From the NCBI GenBank assembly GCA_003024985.2, contig PXIH01S0002828.1: a stretch of DNA of 10,100 bases; one strand, 5' to 3'. The notes beneath the pieces were generated by a model. It saw only the letters and a list, made by a program, of their open reading frames with translations. It searched no databases and was not told where the DNA came from. This stretch comes from Euperipatoides rowelli (Eukaryota > Onychophora > Udeonychophora > Euonychophora > Peripatopsidae). Shown here one piece after another: positions 8,634 through 10,100 of this stretch; position 1 is the first letter of the stretch, and each line of letters starts with the position of its first letter. Both the position numbers and the translations under genes were made by a program.

Positions 8634-8840
8634 CTCAGAATAGGATCACTATATTTTGTTGTTAGAGAGACTAGGCTGTTAGCTTTCTATTCAAAGTTAG
8701 TAGATATCATTCATGAGATTCACAGGATCCGTACGGGTAATCTAGGCTTAGCTTTCTATGTTAGCAGCATCCTCAACCTTGCAGTGATTTTCATGGCGGT
8801 ATTCACTCGAACGCTTGGATTTATCAGGAACCTACTGTAA
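8634..8840 (+). other. Exon-like segment encoding a hydrophobic protein fragment
   Basis: Sixty-eight codons are open on the plus strand, immediately after an acceptor-like GTTATTTTTTAG at 8622-8633, and end at TAA 8838-8840. The residues read like part of a membrane protein: a polar helix-like YSKLVDIIHEIHRIRTG is followed by an apolar LAFYVSSILNLAVIFMAVF. G+C is above the local background. The layout faintly recalls the intracellular-loop-to-helix region of arthropod gustatory-type receptors, but the signature C-terminal TYxxxxxQF motif is absent, so no family is assigned. TTAGCTTTCTAT occurs twice, about 70 bp apart in the same frame, giving LAFY in both places. Confidence 0.25.
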
Positions 8841-8875
8841 TTACATTAGCTCTTATTTCCTTACATATACATCTC

Positions 8876-8883
8876 TAGTAGGA
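8876..8883. repeat. Left 8-bp target-site duplication of the hAT-like element
   Basis: TAGTAGGA directly precedes the terminal repeat and is identical to the eight bases directly after the right end (9994-10001). Eight base pairs is the characteristic target duplication of hAT transposases. Confidence 0.85.
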
Positions 8884-8923
8884 TAGGGATCCCATAAATT
8901 TAAAATTATAAAATGGGACAATC

Positions 8924-9887
8924 TTTCTCAATGTGGGATAACAAAAAATTCTGTGCAAGAAATGTGTCAAAAACTCATTATGTTGAATTCTTTTTTTAAA
9001 AAAAATTATGACCAAGAATTATTATATTAAATGTACATCGTCTCTTTGGCGTTTTGCTTCCAATTATTAAAAATAATATTTGACAAATGACGATTCTTAA
9101 ACTCATTATAGTTGTCAGTGCAGTTTGCTGGTGAAAAATATACTATACATACAGTAATTGCTGCCTGTAAATCTAGGCGCTCCTCAGTTGTCAAGATCTA
9201 GAGAATATAATTTTTTAAATATTCTAAACTCATGAAAAATATTTATTAATATTTATTAGAACTGAATTTCCTTCAGTTCTAATAATGAAATAAGTCAATA
9301 GCAGATAAACAATGTCTCTTCTCATCTTCTGGTTTTAACTAATTTAAACTCCATGAAAAACAAAATTAACTGAATTTACTCAATAAGTTAACAAACAATA
9401 GCGAACATGAAACGAATGGCTATCATTTTGAGAGAAGAAACATTTTTTTTAAAAAAAGGTAATAGCTTTTTGTTTTTACTATAGATGTGACACTGAGGAG
9501 TGAGGCCTCTATTGATGTTATGATTTTTAAAAATAAAATTATTTTGAGAAAAGAAAGACCCAGTAATATTAACATTAACTATATAAAAAAAGTTTGAATT
9601 TCTCGAGAATTGTTAATTTTGCGGAAATCTACATTGAAGAAGTGATTGCACTTTTATGGTCAAGTGAATGCATTGACTGGACGCCCTCAAGTCTCAACTA
9701 ATGTTCCTGTGCAATGAGCATGCTTAATGCTAACATTTCACTACATCTGTACGAAAATATAACAATTCATACGGAAAATTGTATTATTTTTCCAAGTATG
9801 TGAATGTGTGTTTTTTTTTCATTCTAAAAAATAGTAAAATAAATAAAATAAAATTGATACTTCAAATAGCAAAAATAAGCTATTCTT
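8924..9887. other. Interior of the hAT-like element, non-coding
   Basis: AT-rich, with no open frame worth reporting. It contains the perfect hairpin listed at 9253-9285 and a GAGGCCTC palindrome near 9502. The two overlapping frames at 9779-10030 run out of the element through the N at 9896 and are judged chance. Confidence 0.55.
9253..9285. other. Perfect inverted repeat, 14-bp stem with 5-nt loop
   Basis: TTATTAGAACTGAA at 9253-9266 and its exact complement at 9272-9285 enclose TTTCC. It lies inside the hAT-like element but not at its centre. A stem this long without mismatch is uncommon by chance. It is not followed by a T-run on either side that would suggest transcription termination. 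Confidence 0.7.
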
Positions 9888-9993
9888 TGAAAAACNGGAC
9901 ATTATCAAGTCCCAATGCATTCTCTGGGGACACCGGGATTGTAGCTTTAAAAACGGGATTGTCCCAGGCAAAACAGGACAAATGGGGTCCCTA
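9888..9993. repeat. Right subterminal GGAC/GGGATTGT repeats of the hAT-like element
   Basis: CGGGATTGT occurs at 9934-9942 and 9954-9962. GGGA/TCCC pairs make the short palindrome GGGATTGTCCC (9955-9965), and CAGGAC or CNGGAC recurs (9895-9899 with the N, and 9974-9979). G+C is far above the interior. Subterminal motif clusters of this sort are typical transposase-binding regions in hAT elements. Here that role is inferred. By repeat logic the N is probably C or G. Confidence 0.65.
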
Positions 9994-10001
9994 TAGTAGG
10001 A
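9994..10001. repeat. Right 8-bp target-site duplication of the hAT-like element
   Basis: TAGTAGGA, identical to 8876-8883, directly follows the right terminal repeat. Confidence 0.85.
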
Positions 10002-10100
10002 GTATAATAGCAAAGCAATTTGCATGTTGAGTTGTTTTTGCTATTATTTAGTGATGTAAGTAGTAAGGTGTAAATAATAAAAACATTTATATTCTGACCA

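Larger units (their letters stand above)
8884..9993. mobile_element. Non-autonomous hAT-like DNA transposon
   Basis: The left end is TAGGGATCCCAT (8884-8895). The reverse complement of the right end is TAGGGACCCCAT (9982-9993), 11 of 12 identical. Inside each end, about 30 bp in, both carry GGGACAATC in the same relative orientation (8915-8923 and the complement of 9957-9965). A perfect 8-bp duplication flanks the whole. The ends resemble the CAGGGTGACCAT-type termini I associate with short hAT elements. At 1110 bp with no transposase ORF, hAT dimerisation region or zinc finger visible, it would need a transposase in trans. The intact duplication means the ends have changed little since insertion. 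Confidence 0.82.

Noticed and set aside
9779-10030. Overlapping ORFs on both strands through the N
   Set aside because: Both cross the hAT terminal repeat and its target duplication, so the reading frame is a by-product of the insertion junction.
1-10100. tRNA, rRNA, CRISPR array or defence-type gene cluster
   Set aside because: No cloverleaf with a B-box-like GTTCRANNCC, no evenly spaced identical repeats, and no multi-gene coding region were found.

Overview
This is AT-rich eukaryotic DNA, most likely from an invertebrate animal. There are no bacterial-style gene arrays, ribosome binding sites or operons. Coding capacity is almost nil, and what can be recognised is mostly transposon sequence in various states of decay. 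The host taxon cannot be named from sequence alone. One ambiguous base (N) lies at 9896.

Layout: 1-430 holds degenerate local repeats, including an imperfect tandem pair of about 100 bp. 431-930 is AT-rich, with a weak hint of an old LTR. 937-1046 is a short open segment bounded by splice-like sites and followed by a perfect 35-bp duplication that copies its donor-like site. About 1210-2602 (+) is a heavily mutated LINE reverse transcriptase. 2603-4764 is AT-rich and featureless. 4765-5253 (-) is the C-terminal part of a second LINE of a different type. 5901-7445 is a complete-looking non-autonomous PIF/Harbinger-like DNA transposon with a TTA target duplication and subterminal regions built of GGTTCT/AGAACC hexamers. 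7499-8840 has several coding-like but unidentified open segments and a recursive-splice-like site. 8884-9993 is a complete-looking non-autonomous hAT-like transposon flanked by a perfect 8-bp duplication, TAGTAGGA.

The pieces do not form a pathway. The simplest reading is intergenic or long-intron DNA loaded with independent insertions, possibly crossed by a plus-strand host gene whose exons would be among the short open segments. No previously undescribed functional system is supported. The most solid new observations are the two DNA transposons with matched ends and target-site duplications, both defined here directly from the sequence.
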